DNA of 55,286 nucleotides. Origin: Sulfurimonas sp. (GTDB lineage: Bacteria > Campylobacterota > Campylobacteria > Campylobacterales > Sulfurimonadaceae). This document shows positions 34,182-44,516 of this stretch, in pieces. The notes beneath the pieces are model-generated. The model saw only the letters and a list, made by a program, of their open reading frames with translations. It was not told the origin of the DNA and did no database searches. Position numbers and translations under genes: made by a program. The number at the start of each line of letters is the position of its first letter. The first letter of the stretch is position 1. The DNA is taken from positions 1-55,286 of the forward strand of contig JALUWT010000077.1 in the NCBI GenBank assembly GCA_027019325.1. The letters are read 5' to 3'.

Positions 34182-34670
34182 TTAACCTTCACATCCACCA
34201 AGAGCAACATCGAGAGTTTTTTGAGCAGCATAAAGTTTACCGTCATTACCTTGAGCTACTATAGTAATAGTTCCAGAACTAGCCATTTTAATTTTGATAG
34301 AGTATTTATTCACACTGTATTTATTAACATCTACAACCATTACAGCAGCTTCAGGGTTAGCATTTTGGAATACTGCAATACTTTTAACATCTTTTTGTGT
34401 TGAAAAATCAACAGGAATAGCACCACCGTTACTTGCAACATCAGGAGCCTTTAGTTTTACGCCTTCCATAGTTAAAGAGTTTGAACCATAAAGTGCTTTT
34501 ATAGCACTCATTACACCCTCTTCAGTTACTTTCTTACCGTTCATCACATTTTTCGTAGCCCATACGGCCGGCTTTGATTTCCTGAAATCTTCCGCTCTCA
34601 CACTTGCAGGAACCGCAGCTAAAGCTACAGCACCTAAAGTCATACTTAAAAATTGTCTTCTTTCCATCAT
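34182..34670 (-). CDS. soxY: SoxY, sulfur-carrier protein
   Basis: SoxY carries thiosulfate-derived sulfur on a C-terminal cysteine. The 162-residue protein has a Tat signal (ERRQFLSMTLGAVALAAVP) and the conserved core VMNGKKVTEEGVMSAIKALY. It ends VALGGCEG, with the carrier cysteine third from the end. The textbook ending is GGCGG, so this Glu variant is slightly unusual. It is 15 bp from soxD and 50 bp from soxZ. Campylobacterota often have two SoxYZ pairs; this would be the one linked with SoxCD. Confidence 0.93.
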   Translation of the reverse strand: MMERRQFLSMTLGAVALAAVPASVRAEDFRKSKPAVWATKNVMNGKKVTEEGVMSAIKALYGSNSLTMEGVKLKAPDVASNGGAIPVDFSTQKDVKSIAVFQNANPEAAVMVVDVNKYSVNKYSIKIKMASSGTITIVAQGNDGKLYAAQKTLDVALGGCEG

Positions 34671-34685
34671 TTTTCCTTTTAGAAT

Positions 34686-35846
34686 TTATTTACTTTTGCT
34701 GATCATATAATCAACAACAGATTCGAAATCATTATCTGATAAATCAGAACCGCCTTTTGGAGGCATGCCATTTATACCATGGATACCATTAGAATAAGCT
34801 TTACTTTTTCCTTTACTTATAATAGCTGCCCATTCAGCTTTGTTACCAAGTACTGGGGCACCCATACCTTCAGCACCATGACACATTGCGCAGTTTGCTG
34901 TATATGCTTTTTCGGCATTAAAACCTGTGTTTTTCACTTTTGGTAAACTTCTTACTTGAGACAAGGGTGGATGAAAATCGCTAATTCCACCATTTTGAAT
35001 GTAAACTACTTTTGCAGTCGGTTCTTGACAGTTTGTCATACATCGTGATGCTGGTTTTTTAACATTATATGTTTGTCCACCAAAATTATGGGGATCAGCA
35101 TAATATTTACGAACATTTTCAGGACCCTTTGGACCATAGATATCAGGTTCAAATCCATATCTATTTGGCATTTTTATTTTTAAAAAACTTGCACGATTAA
35201 GTATGTAATCATCATCGACTTCAACACCGTCTATTTTCATTTCATTTGCGTTAAGTATAAATGCAACCAAAGAATAAACTTGGTTATCAGTTAAGCTGCC
35301 AGTAAACGGATGTGGCATAGCATCTTTAATGTACCACCAAAGTGTGCTTGCTTGTGGCCAGTATGAACCAAAAACACGTACTGGACCATCTTCATCAGGC
35401 TTTAGTCTTTGGTTTGTTAATGTTTTTTGTAATTCATATGCATTACCTTTAGATAATGCTGGATATCCACCACCACCTGAACCAAAGTCACCATGACACA
35501 TTACACATTTTGCATCATAAATATCACTACCTTCATCTGCTGTACCTTCACCTTCAGGAAGACCAGTACCATCAGGCATTATATCTGTGTTCCATGCAGC
35601 GTATTCTGCTGCTGTTGGGACCCGACCGTAATGGATTTTTTTTGCATCTTTTGCAACTTGCTCATTAACATCGTAAAGACTTGTCTTTCCATTAATAACA
35701 GGATAAGAAAGACCTCCATCTATACCTTTTTTTGTCTGTACAGGCGACTTTGTTGGAGAAACGTTTTCCATACATGCGGAGAGTCCCAATGAGAGAACAG
35801 CCACTGTAGAAACTGACACGACTATTTTTTTATTTATTTTGAACAT
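34686..35846 (-). CDS. soxD: SoxD-type dihaem cytochrome c subunit of sulfur dehydrogenase
   Basis: SoxD passes electrons from SoxC. The 386-residue protein has a lipobox-like signal (LSLGLSACMEN) and two CxxCH haem sites: CVMCHG near residue 115 and CAMCHG near residue 322. A further CMTNC lies between them without a histidine. The context immediately after soxC (2-bp gap) supports SoxD rather than another cytochrome. Lipid anchoring is inferred from the lipobox alone. Confidence 0.88.
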   Translation of the reverse strand: MFKINKKIVVSVSTVAVLSLGLSACMENVSPTKSPVQTKKGIDGGLSYPVINGKTSLYDVNEQVAKDAKKIHYGRVPTAAEYAAWNTDIMPDGTGLPEGEGTADEGSDIYDAKCVMCHGDFGSGGGGYPALSKGNAYELQKTLTNQRLKPDEDGPVRVFGSYWPQASTLWWYIKDAMPHPFTGSLTDNQVYSLVAFILNANEMKIDGVEVDDDYILNRASFLKIKMPNRYGFEPDIYGPKGPENVRKYYADPHNFGGQTYNVKKPASRCMTNCQEPTAKVVYIQNGGISDFHPPLSQVRSLPKVKNTGFNAEKAYTANCAMCHGAEGMGAPVLGNKAEWAAIISKGKSKAYSNGIHGINGMPPKGGSDLSDNDFESVVDYMISKSK

Positions 35847-35848
35847 TG

Positions 35849-37216
35849 TTACACCTTCCCTTCAATAAATAATGGGCCTTTGCCTTTACGGTCAAGTTGA
35901 GAACGTACCTCGACATGCGTTACTTTCCCGTCTTTTTCAACTTTCCAAGTCTCCACGGCATTTCTATGATAAACTGCTTCCACACCGACAACTAGTTCTT
36001 CTTGATCAATTGTTGGTTGAATATTTCCATCATCATCCCTAGCGCGAGAAGTCAGTAAAAGTTCTTGGCCTTCTTTATATGTGTGCATATAACTCCAGCG
36101 AGTCCAACATTTAGGCAGAATTAAGCCTTTTAATTTAGCTTCAACATAGTTTTTACCACCGTCATATGAAAGATCAACACCAGTAATAGTTCCCATACCA
36201 GACCATGCAAGACCTTCGATTTCTACAATATCACCATCTTTTAAATCTGTCCAGTCAATTTCTGGACATGGAGATGTTACTGTTGAGTTTACTTCATTTG
36301 CATAGAAGTGTTGGATTGCTTTTCCAGTTGGTTTAAGAACTGTATATTTAGCAGTCTCTTCTTTACAAGCCCAAGGACCATTAGCAAAGTCTAATCTCCT
36401 TAACCATTTTACACATAAGTTGCCTTCCCAGCCTGGAACAAGTAAGCGGATTGGGTAACCTTGTTCTGGTCGCAGTGCTTCACCATTCTGCCCCCAAACA
36501 ATCATAGCATCATCTAGAACTTTATCTATAGGAATTGTTCTACCCATATGCGAAGAGTCTCCACCTTCTGCAAGCATCCATGTTGCATCTGGTTTTAAAC
36601 CCAAGTCCGCTAAAATATCTTTAATATAAACACCAGTCCACTGAGCGCAAGACATAAAACCTTTTGCAAATTGTAAAGAGTTATATTGTGGTCCTCTCCA
36701 CTCTTGGCCGCCATTAGCAGGGCATTCAATAAAGTGTGTACGAGTTACACTTGGATAGCGTTTAAGTTGTTTCATTGTAAGTACAAGAGGTTTATCAACC
36801 AAACCTGTAATCATAAGTCTGTGCTCATTGGGATCAATTTGTGCTACACCACCATGACAACGGCTAAAGAATAATCCATTTGGAGTAATTATTCCACTTA
36901 AGTCTTGTATAGGCGTAACTGCAATAGATGCTCTGTAGTTACCAGAAGAAAGAAGTTTTGAGTATCTTCTAATCACATTATGCTCATATTTTGATGGCAT
37001 TCCATAAAGATTTTCAGTTACAGGATTTCCCCATTTTGTTCCCCAAATAGTTGGTTCCAAAATAACAGGGTCTCCTTTTTCCGAAGCTAGAAGAGATGTT
37101 CCAGCAAGAGCAGTAGCGGAAAGTGCTGCTGTTTTTGCTAAAAAGTCTCTTCTGCTATTACTTATGCTCTTTGTATCAAAAGAGTCTAAGTCTTGTTGAG
37201 ATTTTTTAATATCCAC
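35849..37216 (-). CDS. soxC: SoxC, molybdopterin subunit of sulfane dehydrogenase
   Basis: SoxC oxidises the sulfane sulfur bound to SoxY, a six-electron step. The protein, about 455 residues, has a twin-arginine signal (NSRRDFLAKTAALSATALAG). The sulfite-oxidase fold shows FFSRCHGGVAQIDPNEHRL, the Mo-binding cysteine region THFIECPANGGQEWRGP, and a C-terminal dimerisation domain. The track start is ATG at 37246, but GTG at 37216 has AAGGAG six bases before it and fits better. The SoxXAB genes are not in the window. Confidence 0.93.
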   Translation of the reverse strand: MDIKKSQQDLDSFDTKSISNSRRDFLAKTAALSATALAGTSLLASEKGDPVILEPTIWGTKWGNPVTENLYGMPSKYEHNVIRRYSKLLSSGNYRASIAVTPIQDLSGIITPNGLFFSRCHGGVAQIDPNEHRLMITGLVDKPLVLTMKQLKRYPSVTRTHFIECPANGGQEWRGPQYNSLQFAKGFMSCAQWTGVYIKDILADLGLKPDATWMLAEGGDSSHMGRTIPIDKVLDDAMIVWGQNGEALRPEQGYPIRLLVPGWEGNLCVKWLRRLDFANGPWACKEETAKYTVLKPTGKAIQHFYANEVNSTVTSPCPEIDWTDLKDGDIVEIEGLAWSGMGTITGVDLSYDGGKNYVEAKLKGLILPKCWTRWSYMHTYKEGQELLLTSRARDDDGNIQPTIDQEELVVGVEAVYHRNAVETWKVEKDGKVTHVEVRSQLDRKGKGPLFIEGKV

Positions 37217-37262
37217 AATTTTCTCCTTAATAAGATTGTTTATCATATTTATATTTATATCA

Positions 37263-37289
37263 CTTTGTAAAGTTTTTATATATACAAAG
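37263..37289. promoter_or_regulatory. Inverted repeat upstream of soxC
   Basis: CTTTGTA and TACAAAG, 13 bases apart, lie about 47 bp before the soxC start. They could be an operator for a sox regulator. The rest of the 278-bp gap to 37494 is AT-rich with no gene visible. Confidence 0.35.
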
Positions 37290-37494
37290 AGTTTACTCTA
37301 GCATTATGCCATTTTTTGCTTAACAATAAATAGATGCAAAGGCTATTATACAAAATTGTGAGATAAAAATATGATATTCTTGAGACAAATAGGAAAGGAT
37401 GTTTCAATTTGTAACCATTGAAAAATATAAATAATAATAATATTTCTTTAAGTAATTCTTATAATAATAAGGGGTTATTAAGTATGAAAAAAAC

Positions 37495-37764
37495 TTATTT
37501 TTTTACGATTCCCAAGATGAGATACGTATCTTTTATTTCATCAATATAGAAAGGAATTACTAATCCCTGATGCTCAATATCTCTGATATTTTCATCATCA
37601 AAATAGAGAGACTTTTTAAATTTTTGTATTTTTGTCGGCATGTTGAGAATAATTACGTCAAGATACATTTTAAAATTTTTGCAGGCTGCAAAATCTTCTG
37701 TTACGAATTCTAAAAGAAGTGCTTTGAGTTGTTGTTCAAATGTCTGTGTGCAAAGGATTTTCAT
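37495..37764 (-). CDS. Small RelE/ParE-like protein, possible toxin
   Basis: The real start is probably ATG at 37764 (MKILCTQTFEQQLKALL), which overlaps the stop of the small gene upstream as TAATG. The 89-residue product ends RDIEHQGLVIPFYIDEIKD followed by TYLILGIVKK, recalling the C-terminal strands of RelE/ParE toxins. The track start at 37809 lies inside the upstream gene and lacks a ribosome site. A toxin role is inferred from size, shape and pairing; no catalytic residues are assigned. Confidence 0.6.
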   Translation of the reverse strand: MKILCTQTFEQQLKALLLEFVTEDFAACKNFKMYLDVIILNMPTKIQKFKKSLYFDDENIRDIEHQGLVIPFYIDEIKDTYLILGIVKK

Positions 37765-37904
37765 TATTTTGCCTTTCCTTTGAGCCAAGTGGAAATTTCT
37801 TGGGAGCAAGGATAGAACTCTTTTACAGAGCTTTTATCCTTTTTGTATGCTTCGAGAGCTTTTTGCATGGCTTTTTGTGCTTGTGTATCAATCGTTGTAT
37901 TCAT
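37764..37904 (-). CDS. 46-residue protein, possible antitoxin (not in ORF track)
   Basis: The frame starts at ATG 37904 (MNTTIDTQAQKAMQKALEAY) and ends WLKGKAK, with TAA at 37764-37766. It lies 5 bp after the DUF2231 gene and couples by TAATG to the RelE-like gene. The helical, lysine-rich product fits a short antitoxin, but no DNA-binding domain is visible. It is too short for the supplied ORF track. Confidence 0.5.
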   Translation of the reverse strand: MNTTIDTQAQKAMQKALEAYKKDKSSVKEFYPCSQEISTWLKGKAK

Positions 37905-37909
37905 AAGGA

Positions 37910-38518
37910 CTACTCGTCATCACCATCGTCATTTTCTGCTTTATTGCTCTCTTGTTCTTCAGCTTCACATCCTATTTTTTCACATGTTGCTTTACTTATT
38001 GAAGAAATCTTTTTTTGAATTAATTCAACTTTTTGGTCATCGTCAGCCATATCAAAATCTTCATTATTTGATATATACTTTTTCAACTGTGTCATTTCGA
38101 ATGGATTTCCATGTTCATACACAATTTCGCCACCATGTTTTCCTTGAAGAAGAGTGACTGCCATAACTACAATTGTAAGTAAAATACCAAAAATTTGAAT
38201 ACTGCTTTTTTTCATTCTGCATCCAATTATTTGTATAAGCGCAACAATTGCCATGGCAACGGCAAGATATCGGCCTAGATTTCTGTGATCTAGTAGTTCG
38301 GCTTTGCCGGCAGCATCAAGATAGTTATAGATTTCAGGACCGGCAATCTTCTCTCCTGTGTACCAAACACCTATCATAGCAATTGCTGCAATAAGCGCAG
38401 CTCGTGCAGAAATTTTCGACATTGTCTCTGTTTTGTTAATCATGTAAACAATCCCGAAAACGGAAGCTACAATTGGAAGAACCATAGCAAAATGTACAGT
38501 CGCTGGGTGTATTATCAT
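37910..38518 (-). CDS. DUF2231-like four-helix membrane protein
   Basis: The 202-residue protein begins MIIHPATVHFAMVLPIVASV, the characteristic DUF2231 start with a conserved His in the first helix. It has four TM helices to residue ~125 and a very acidic tail (AENDDGDDE). The family is of unknown function and may bind haem. It heads a small operon with the two tiny genes downstream. Confidence 0.75.
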   Translation of the reverse strand: MIIHPATVHFAMVLPIVASVFGIVYMINKTETMSKISARAALIAAIAMIGVWYTGEKIAGPEIYNYLDAAGKAELLDHRNLGRYLAVAMAIVALIQIIGCRMKKSSIQIFGILLTIVVMAVTLLQGKHGGEIVYEHGNPFEMTQLKKYISNNEDFDMADDDQKVELIQKKISSISKATCEKIGCEAEEQESNKAENDDGDDE

Positions 38519-38627
38519 AAAGTATCCTTTGTGTTGTGTTAAGTTTTTACGGTAAATTATAATACAAATATTATTATCACTTTTTAGTTATATATAATAA
38601 TTTATTATTTTAAGCTCTGCTTTATAT

Positions 38628-39668
38628 CTACTTTTTGTCTATAACGTCTTTTGCAGATTTTATGGCATTACCCAAAGCCTCTTTTGCTACAGAGAAGGCT
38701 TGAATACCCATGCGTTTTGCCTCTTTTGCTTTTGGTGACTTAAGGGCAAAGTCTGCTTTTTTTACTGCGAGTTTTGCAAATGATGAAAAACGTTCTTTCA
38801 TGACTTCGGCTGTCTCTTTAGAGATATGAACAAGTTCTTCCAGATCATATTTCATCTCATTGTTGATATCAAGAAGAATTTTTCGGATAGATTGAGAACT
38901 CTGGGATGCCTGAGTAATAACCACTTGGGAGAAGAGTGTGTCTGTCTGATTGAGATCTTCAATGATGGTGTCATAATCTTCTATAAGAATATGTTTGGCT
39001 TCTATAGGTACAAATGCAAGGCGTTTCTTAAACCTGTCTATAGATTGGATGAGTCCTGCACGCATCCCTTTGAGTGTCGCAGAGAGGATTTCGTCTGCTC
39101 TGTTTGGTGTTGCTTCGGAAACATCAATGGCAGTTGCTAAAATAGTAGAGAGAATTTTACGCACACGAATAGTGTTGAGTGAACCCTCTTTAATAGATTC
39201 AAATGTTATCTCTTTAATAAGCTCTTTGGTTGTCTCTACAATCTCTCCGTCTCTCTCTTTTTCCAAAGCGGTAATGATGGCAGACTCTACCATCTCAGAG
39301 AGGATGTCATAGAGGTCGATAGACTGGAGTTTTATCTGATGGAGTTTTACAAGAAGAGTGTTATCTGTGCTGAACTCATCTTCAAGGGCATGAAAAACAT
39401 CATACTTTTTCTCTTGAAGTTCTTCAGATTTTTTCTCTAAAGCTCGCTCGATTGCCTCTTTTTGTTCAAGGAGTTTTTCAACATCATCCTCAAGATTTTG
39501 TGTCTCTTTGTCTATAAAAAGATTTGCTATATTTTTAATCTCTTCAAGAGAAAGATGCTCTTCGTCAAGTTGAACTTCTTGTAGAGCAGAGACTACTCTT
39601 TTTTCAACTGTTTTGTATCGTTTGTTATATGCTTTTTCAAGCTTTTTTTGTAATTCCTCTGATTTCAT
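38628..39668 (-). CDS. Long coiled-coil protein of unknown function
   Basis: The start is ATG 39668 (MKSEELQKKLEKAYNKRY), placed after a clear AAGGAG; the track start at 39746 lies inside the upstream gene. The ~346-residue product is rich in Glu/Lys, with coiled coils near residues 60-100 (EDDVEKLLEQKEAIERALEK). It has no TM helix and no enzyme motif. It follows the DUF493 gene by 10 bp. I do not recognise the family with confidence. Confidence 0.75.
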   Translation of the reverse strand: MKSEELQKKLEKAYNKRYKTVEKRVVSALQEVQLDEEHLSLEEIKNIANLFIDKETQNLEDDVEKLLEQKEAIERALEKKSEELQEKKYDVFHALEDEFSTDNTLLVKLHQIKLQSIDLYDILSEMVESAIITALEKERDGEIVETTKELIKEITFESIKEGSLNTIRVRKILSTILATAIDVSEATPNRADEILSATLKGMRAGLIQSIDRFKKRLAFVPIEAKHILIEDYDTIIEDLNQTDTLFSQVVITQASQSSQSIRKILLDINNEMKYDLEELVHISKETAEVMKERFSSFAKLAVKKADFALKSPKAKEAKRMGIQAFSVAKEALGNAIKSAKDVIDKK

Positions 39669-39678
39669 TGCCAACTCC

Positions 39679-39954
39679 TTACAGTACCATTTTAATATCT
39701 TGATGTTTTTTGAGTGCATCAAAGATAAATTGTCTATCATCTTCATTGTGCACCAACAGATCGAGATTCATGCTAATAAACTTGCCTGTTTTTGATTTGT
39801 TGGATGCAGTCAGTGTATGCTCTCTCTCGTCAATAACATCTTTGACTGCTTTTTGAAGAGCCTCTTTTTCGCTGGCAATCACTTTATAACACCAGCTACA
39901 AGGGTATCCAATTTCGAGCTTTTTCCCTTTAAGTTTATCGTTTAAAGTCTCCAC
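39679..39954 (-). CDS. DUF493/YbeD-like small protein
   Basis: The 91-residue product starts at GTG 39954, five bases after AGGAGG, and overlaps the moaC stop by 20 bp. The sequence [21 protein letters not shown] and [20 protein letters not shown] fits DUF493 (ACT-like fold). In E. coli the relative YbeD is linked to lipoate metabolism, but the role here is unknown. A CxxC pair (CSWC) is present. Confidence 0.72.
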   Translation of the reverse strand: METLNDKLKGKKLEIGYPCSWCYKVIASEKEALQKAVKDVIDEREHTLTASNKSKTGKFISMNLDLLVHNEDDRQFIFDALKKHQDIKMVL

Positions 39955-40405
39955 TTTTTCCTCCTGATTTTGCTTCAAGTTGTACATTGCGGATTATCAT
40001 CCCTTTGTCTATTGCTTTTACCATATCATAGATAGTTAAAAGCCCAACAGAAGTACCCGTGAGTGCTTCCATCTCAACACCGGTTTGACCTGTGAGTTTT
40101 GCAGTGACTGTAAGTTTAAATCCTGGCAAATCTGCTAACTCTGCTACATCACAGTTAATACCTGAAAGATTGAGAGGATGACACATCGGAATGAGTGTAC
40201 TTGTCTGCTTTGTTCCCATAATTGCTGCGATGACGGCAGTCTGCAGAACAGGCCCTTTTTTTGTTTTTTCACTTACGATGGCATCATAAGCATCTTGGCT
40301 CATCTCTATAATACCGCTGGCTACGGCAACTCTTGTTGTATTGCTTTTATCGCTGACATCGACCATTTTCGGTCTTAGGTTCTCATCTAAATGTGTTAAG
40401 TTCAT
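39935..40405 (-). CDS. moaC: Cyclic pyranopterin monophosphate synthase
   Basis: MoaC makes cyclic pyranopterin monophosphate in molybdenum cofactor synthesis. The 156-residue protein has [18 protein letters not shown], the catalytic [15 protein letters not shown] and a C-terminal [20 protein letters not shown]. Length and motifs are complete. It lies one gene-length from mobA and 2.7 kb from soxC, whose product needs the cofactor. Confidence 0.95.
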   Translation of the reverse strand: MNLTHLDENLRPKMVDVSDKSNTTRVAVASGIIEMSQDAYDAIVSEKTKKGPVLQTAVIAAIMGTKQTSTLIPMCHPLNLSGINCDVAELADLPGFKLTVTAKLTGQTGVEMEALTGTSVGLLTIYDMVKAIDKGMIIRNVQLEAKSGGKSGDFKR

Positions 40406-40453
40406 GTTAAAATCTTTTTGCTTTTTTAATATTATAGCGAAGAGGTGTTAATT

Positions 40454-41026
40454 TTATAATAATTGGAGTGCTTTTTTGTAATCCTCTGGGTGATTCATAT
40501 TTAAAAAGGCTTCATTGTCATCAAAATAACAGTAGTTTGTGCGAGAGTTTTTGAGTAAAAAGCCAAGTTTATGGTTCTCTTCTTTTTGCATTTTTGCAAA
40601 CTCTTTGGCAAGACTTCTATGGTAAATACCGCAAAGGGGCTGCATGCCCTCTTGGGTTTTGGCAATAGTTGCATCAAATCCTGCTCTGTCTGCGTGAATA
40701 AGTTTGCTGATTATATTTTCATCTATAAAAGGAGCATCGACACTTAAAGCAAAAAAAGTATCTGATTCGAGTTTTTTAAAGCTTGCCAGAAATCCTGCTG
40801 TAGGTGCAAAAGTAGAGCTGTTTTTATCATCTTCTATAAAGTTTGCTGGAAAGTGAAAGTTTGTTTTGTCTTTGCAGGAGATATAGACGTCACTGAAGAG
40901 CTTTGAGAGTCTCGCATATTGATACTCAGCAAGTGTTGTATAAGAAGCAAACGGAAGAAGTGCTTTGTCTTCTCCCATGCGTGAACTTTTGCCACCTGCA
41001 AAGATGACACAGGGGATAGCAATCAT
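40454..41026 (-). CDS. mobA: Molybdenum cofactor guanylyltransferase
   Basis: MobA attaches GMP to molybdopterin. The signature CVIFAGGKSSRMGEDKALL is at the N-terminus and FFALSVDAPFID marks the metal-binding region. At 190 residues it is full length. The ATG directly follows the leuC stop (TAAATG). It is grouped with moaC, so this is a small Moco locus behind leuC. Confidence 0.92.
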   Translation of the reverse strand: MIAIPCVIFAGGKSSRMGEDKALLPFASYTTLAEYQYARLSKLFSDVYISCKDKTNFHFPANFIEDDKNSSTFAPTAGFLASFKKLESDTFFALSVDAPFIDENIISKLIHADRAGFDATIAKTQEGMQPLCGIYHRSLAKEFAKMQKEENHKLGFLLKNSRTNYCYFDDNEAFLNMNHPEDYKKALQLL

Positions 41027-42292
41027 TTAGATAGAACGAGGATCGGTAATGTACCCAGTGATGGCAGAGATCGCAGCGACCGCTGAGTTTGCGAGATAGA
41101 CTTTCGAGCTGCGTGAGCCCATACGTCCGACAAAGTTTCTGTTTGTCGTAGAGATGGCTACTTCATTGTCTCCGAGTATTCCCATATAACCACCAAGACA
41201 TGCACCACAAGTCGGATTTGAAACAACACCGCCGGCGTCGACAATGATGTCAATGTAGCCTAGGTGATTTGCCTCACGCAGGATTTTTTGTGTTCCCGGT
41301 GTGACGATAAGACGGACATCAGGATGTACTTTTTTGCCTTTAAGTATCTCTGCTGCTACTTTTAAGTCAGCTAAACGGCCGTTTGTACAGCTTCCGATGA
41401 AAGCCTGGTCTACTTTGATTTTATCTGCTACAGCCTGAACGACTGAGTGACCGTTTGATGGCAAAAACGGGTAGGCGATAACGGGATCAAGATTGGCAAC
41501 ATCTATCTCTAAAATTTGAGAGTAACTTGCATCGACATCGGAGTAGTGCTCCTTTGGTCTACGTGCCAAATCTTTGTCAGCTAAAAACTCTCTAGTTATA
41601 TCATCAACTGCGACGATGCCGCTTTTTGCACCCGCTTCAATCGCCATATTACACATAGAAAATCGGTCGTCCATCGTTAAATGCTCAATTGTACTTCCTG
41701 TGAATTCAAGTGTTCTGTAGAGCGCACCATCAACACCAATCATACGGATAATCTCTAAGATGATGTCTTTTCCTGTTGTATGTTTTTCTGGTTTCCCAGA
41801 GAGAATAACTTTAATAGACTCCGGTACTTTGAACCAGTTCCCACCGCTAATCATAGCGAAGGCGAGGTCAGTTGAACCCATACCGGTAGAAAAAGCTCCT
41901 AAAGCTCCGTGTGTACATGTGTGAGAATCAGCTCCGATGATAACATCACCCGGAACAATAAGTCCTTTTTCAGGAAGGAGGGCATGCTCGATTCCCATAT
42001 CTTTTTCATCAAAAAAGTTTTTAAGATTATGTTTTTTTGCAAAATCACGAGAAATTCTTGCCTGATTTGCAGATGCAATATCTTTTGCAGGAATAAAGTG
42101 ATCGAGAACGATTGAAAAACCATCAGGATTTGCCAGTTTCTCTGCACCGCTGAGATTAAACGCAGAGATGGAGATAGGTGTTGTAATGTCATTTCCGATA
42201 ACCATGTCAATAGGAGAGCGTACAATCTCACCCGCATAAACCTCTTTGCCGACATGCTCAGAAAATATTTTTTCAGTTATAGTTTGACCCAT
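41027..42292 (-). CDS. leuC: 3-isopropylmalate dehydratase large subunit
   Basis: LeuC isomerises isopropylmalate in leucine synthesis. The 421-residue protein has VIGADSHTCTHGALGAFS, GSCTNGRLADL, and CGACLGG near residue 350, which gives the 4Fe-4S ligands. The length matches the shorter LeuC type found in archaea and Campylobacterota. No leuD is adjacent in the window, so the small subunit is encoded elsewhere. Confidence 0.95.
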   Translation of the reverse strand: MGQTITEKIFSEHVGKEVYAGEIVRSPIDMVIGNDITTPISISAFNLSGAEKLANPDGFSIVLDHFIPAKDIASANQARISRDFAKKHNLKNFFDEKDMGIEHALLPEKGLIVPGDVIIGADSHTCTHGALGAFSTGMGSTDLAFAMISGGNWFKVPESIKVILSGKPEKHTTGKDIILEIIRMIGVDGALYRTLEFTGSTIEHLTMDDRFSMCNMAIEAGAKSGIVAVDDITREFLADKDLARRPKEHYSDVDASYSQILEIDVANLDPVIAYPFLPSNGHSVVQAVADKIKVDQAFIGSCTNGRLADLKVAAEILKGKKVHPDVRLIVTPGTQKILREANHLGYIDIIVDAGGVVSNPTCGACLGGYMGILGDNEVAISTTNRNFVGRMGSRSSKVYLANSAVAAISAITGYITDPRSI

Positions 42293-42336
42293 AATGTAAA
42301 ACCTTTATAGTTGTAAATAATTCCGCGATTATAACA

Positions 42337-42605
42337 TAAGTGCCAGACCATAGTAAATGGCATATTCAACAACATTTAAAAGGTTTAGATTCAAGGCAAA
42401 CTTTGGTTGGCGATGCTGGCATCGTTAGCCTAAGTTTAACGCAGAAGATGAATCTTTTAAATGCTGCCCTGTGGGTGAAAAAAGAGATAACAATCTACTG
42501 CGTTAAAAGCCCTTGAAGCTACCAGTAGCTCCTGCAGACTTTCGCCTTGCATCTTATTATCTCTTTTTTCATTGAGCTATGCCATTTACTATGGTCTGGC
42601 ACTTA
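42337..42605. repeat. 269-bp element with 28-bp terminal inverted repeats and inner hairpins
   Basis: The outer arms (AAGTGCCAGACCATAGTAAA... at 42337-42364 and its exact complement at 42578-42605) are perfect 28-mers. Nested inside are further pairs: GAAAAAAGAGATAA/TTATCTCTTTTTTC, TAACGCAG/CTGCGTTA, CGATGC/GCATCG and AGCTAC/GTAGCT. The arms begin and end with TA, consistent with a TA target duplication. No ORF of note exists inside. It fills the gap between leuC and the next gene and looks like a MITE-type or structured-RNA repeat. Confidence 0.75.
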
Positions 42606-42611
42606 AGTGCC

Positions 42612-43112
42612 TTAAGCCTCATATTTCATTGCTTTTTTACTCAGCTCTGTTGAACAGATAAAAAAGGAGATAAAGAGGGGAGAGAAGTGAACGTTTTGTT
42701 CTGTTGTCGTTTCAAAAATTTTAAATGTGAAGCTTTCTGTATCTTCTGAATTTTTAGGTTTTACTGTGAACTCTACAGGAGCGAGTGTTTTGAGCATGTT
42801 TATAATGTGCTTTTTCTTTTTTGGAGACTTTATCTCTGCTAGGTTGAGGCTCTCTTCTCCTGCCTCACGCAACTCAGAAATCACTGTATGCAAAAGTTCC
42901 GATTTGTCTTTAAAAATAACTTTATTCCATTCAATAGTTGTATGGTCTGAGATAATCTTTGTCCCTTTTGTAAGCGCATGTTGTTTTTTCTCTTTAATAG
43001 CCTCCATAAGTAGCAGTAAAAAGTTTAAACCGCCGACATTTTTTGCAGCTTGGCTGATAAGAGTATGAAGATTTTGTTTTTGTTCTTGGGTGAGTTCATT
43101 GAAGTTACACAT
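42612..43112 (-). CDS. Hypothetical protein (166 aa)
   Basis: I do not recognise this soluble protein. The N-terminal half is helical (ELTQEQKQNLHTLISQAAKN) and a KKKK patch (SPKKKKHIINML) lies near residue 98. A beta-rich C-terminus follows (VEFTVKPKNSEDTESFTFKI). Its 3' end comes 7 bp from the inverted-repeat element. It stands alone. There is no signal peptide, but a cysteine occurs in SFFICSTEL. Confidence 0.6.
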   Translation of the reverse strand: MCNFNELTQEQKQNLHTLISQAAKNVGGLNFLLLLMEAIKEKKQHALTKGTKIISDHTTIEWNKVIFKDKSELLHTVISELREAGEESLNLAEIKSPKKKKHIINMLKTLAPVEFTVKPKNSEDTESFTFKIFETTTEQNVHFSPLFISFFICSTELSKKAMKYEA

Positions 43113-43286
43113 TGTTTTATTCCTTTATAAAGGAGATTATAACATTATTGAAGACAATTTGAATTCTTAAACGATATATAAACTCAGTTTGACTTAAGCA
43201 AATCATAATGACAAAGCTATTATCATGTCAAAAGTAAAAGAAGACAAAAATTGTCCTATTTAAAAATTTAACCTAATAAGAGGTAA

Positions 43287-44515
<1,229 letters not shown>

Positions 44516-44516
<1 letters not shown>

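Noticed and set aside
35456-35792. Plus-strand ORFs over soxD, rich in His
   Set aside because: They are the complement of the haem and glycine-rich codons of soxD and have no start signal.
43243-43255. GACAA-AAA-TTGTC palindrome upstream of nifS as an Fe-S regulator site
   Set aside because: It is only five bases per arm in AT-rich DNA, and no matching regulator gene or second copy was found.
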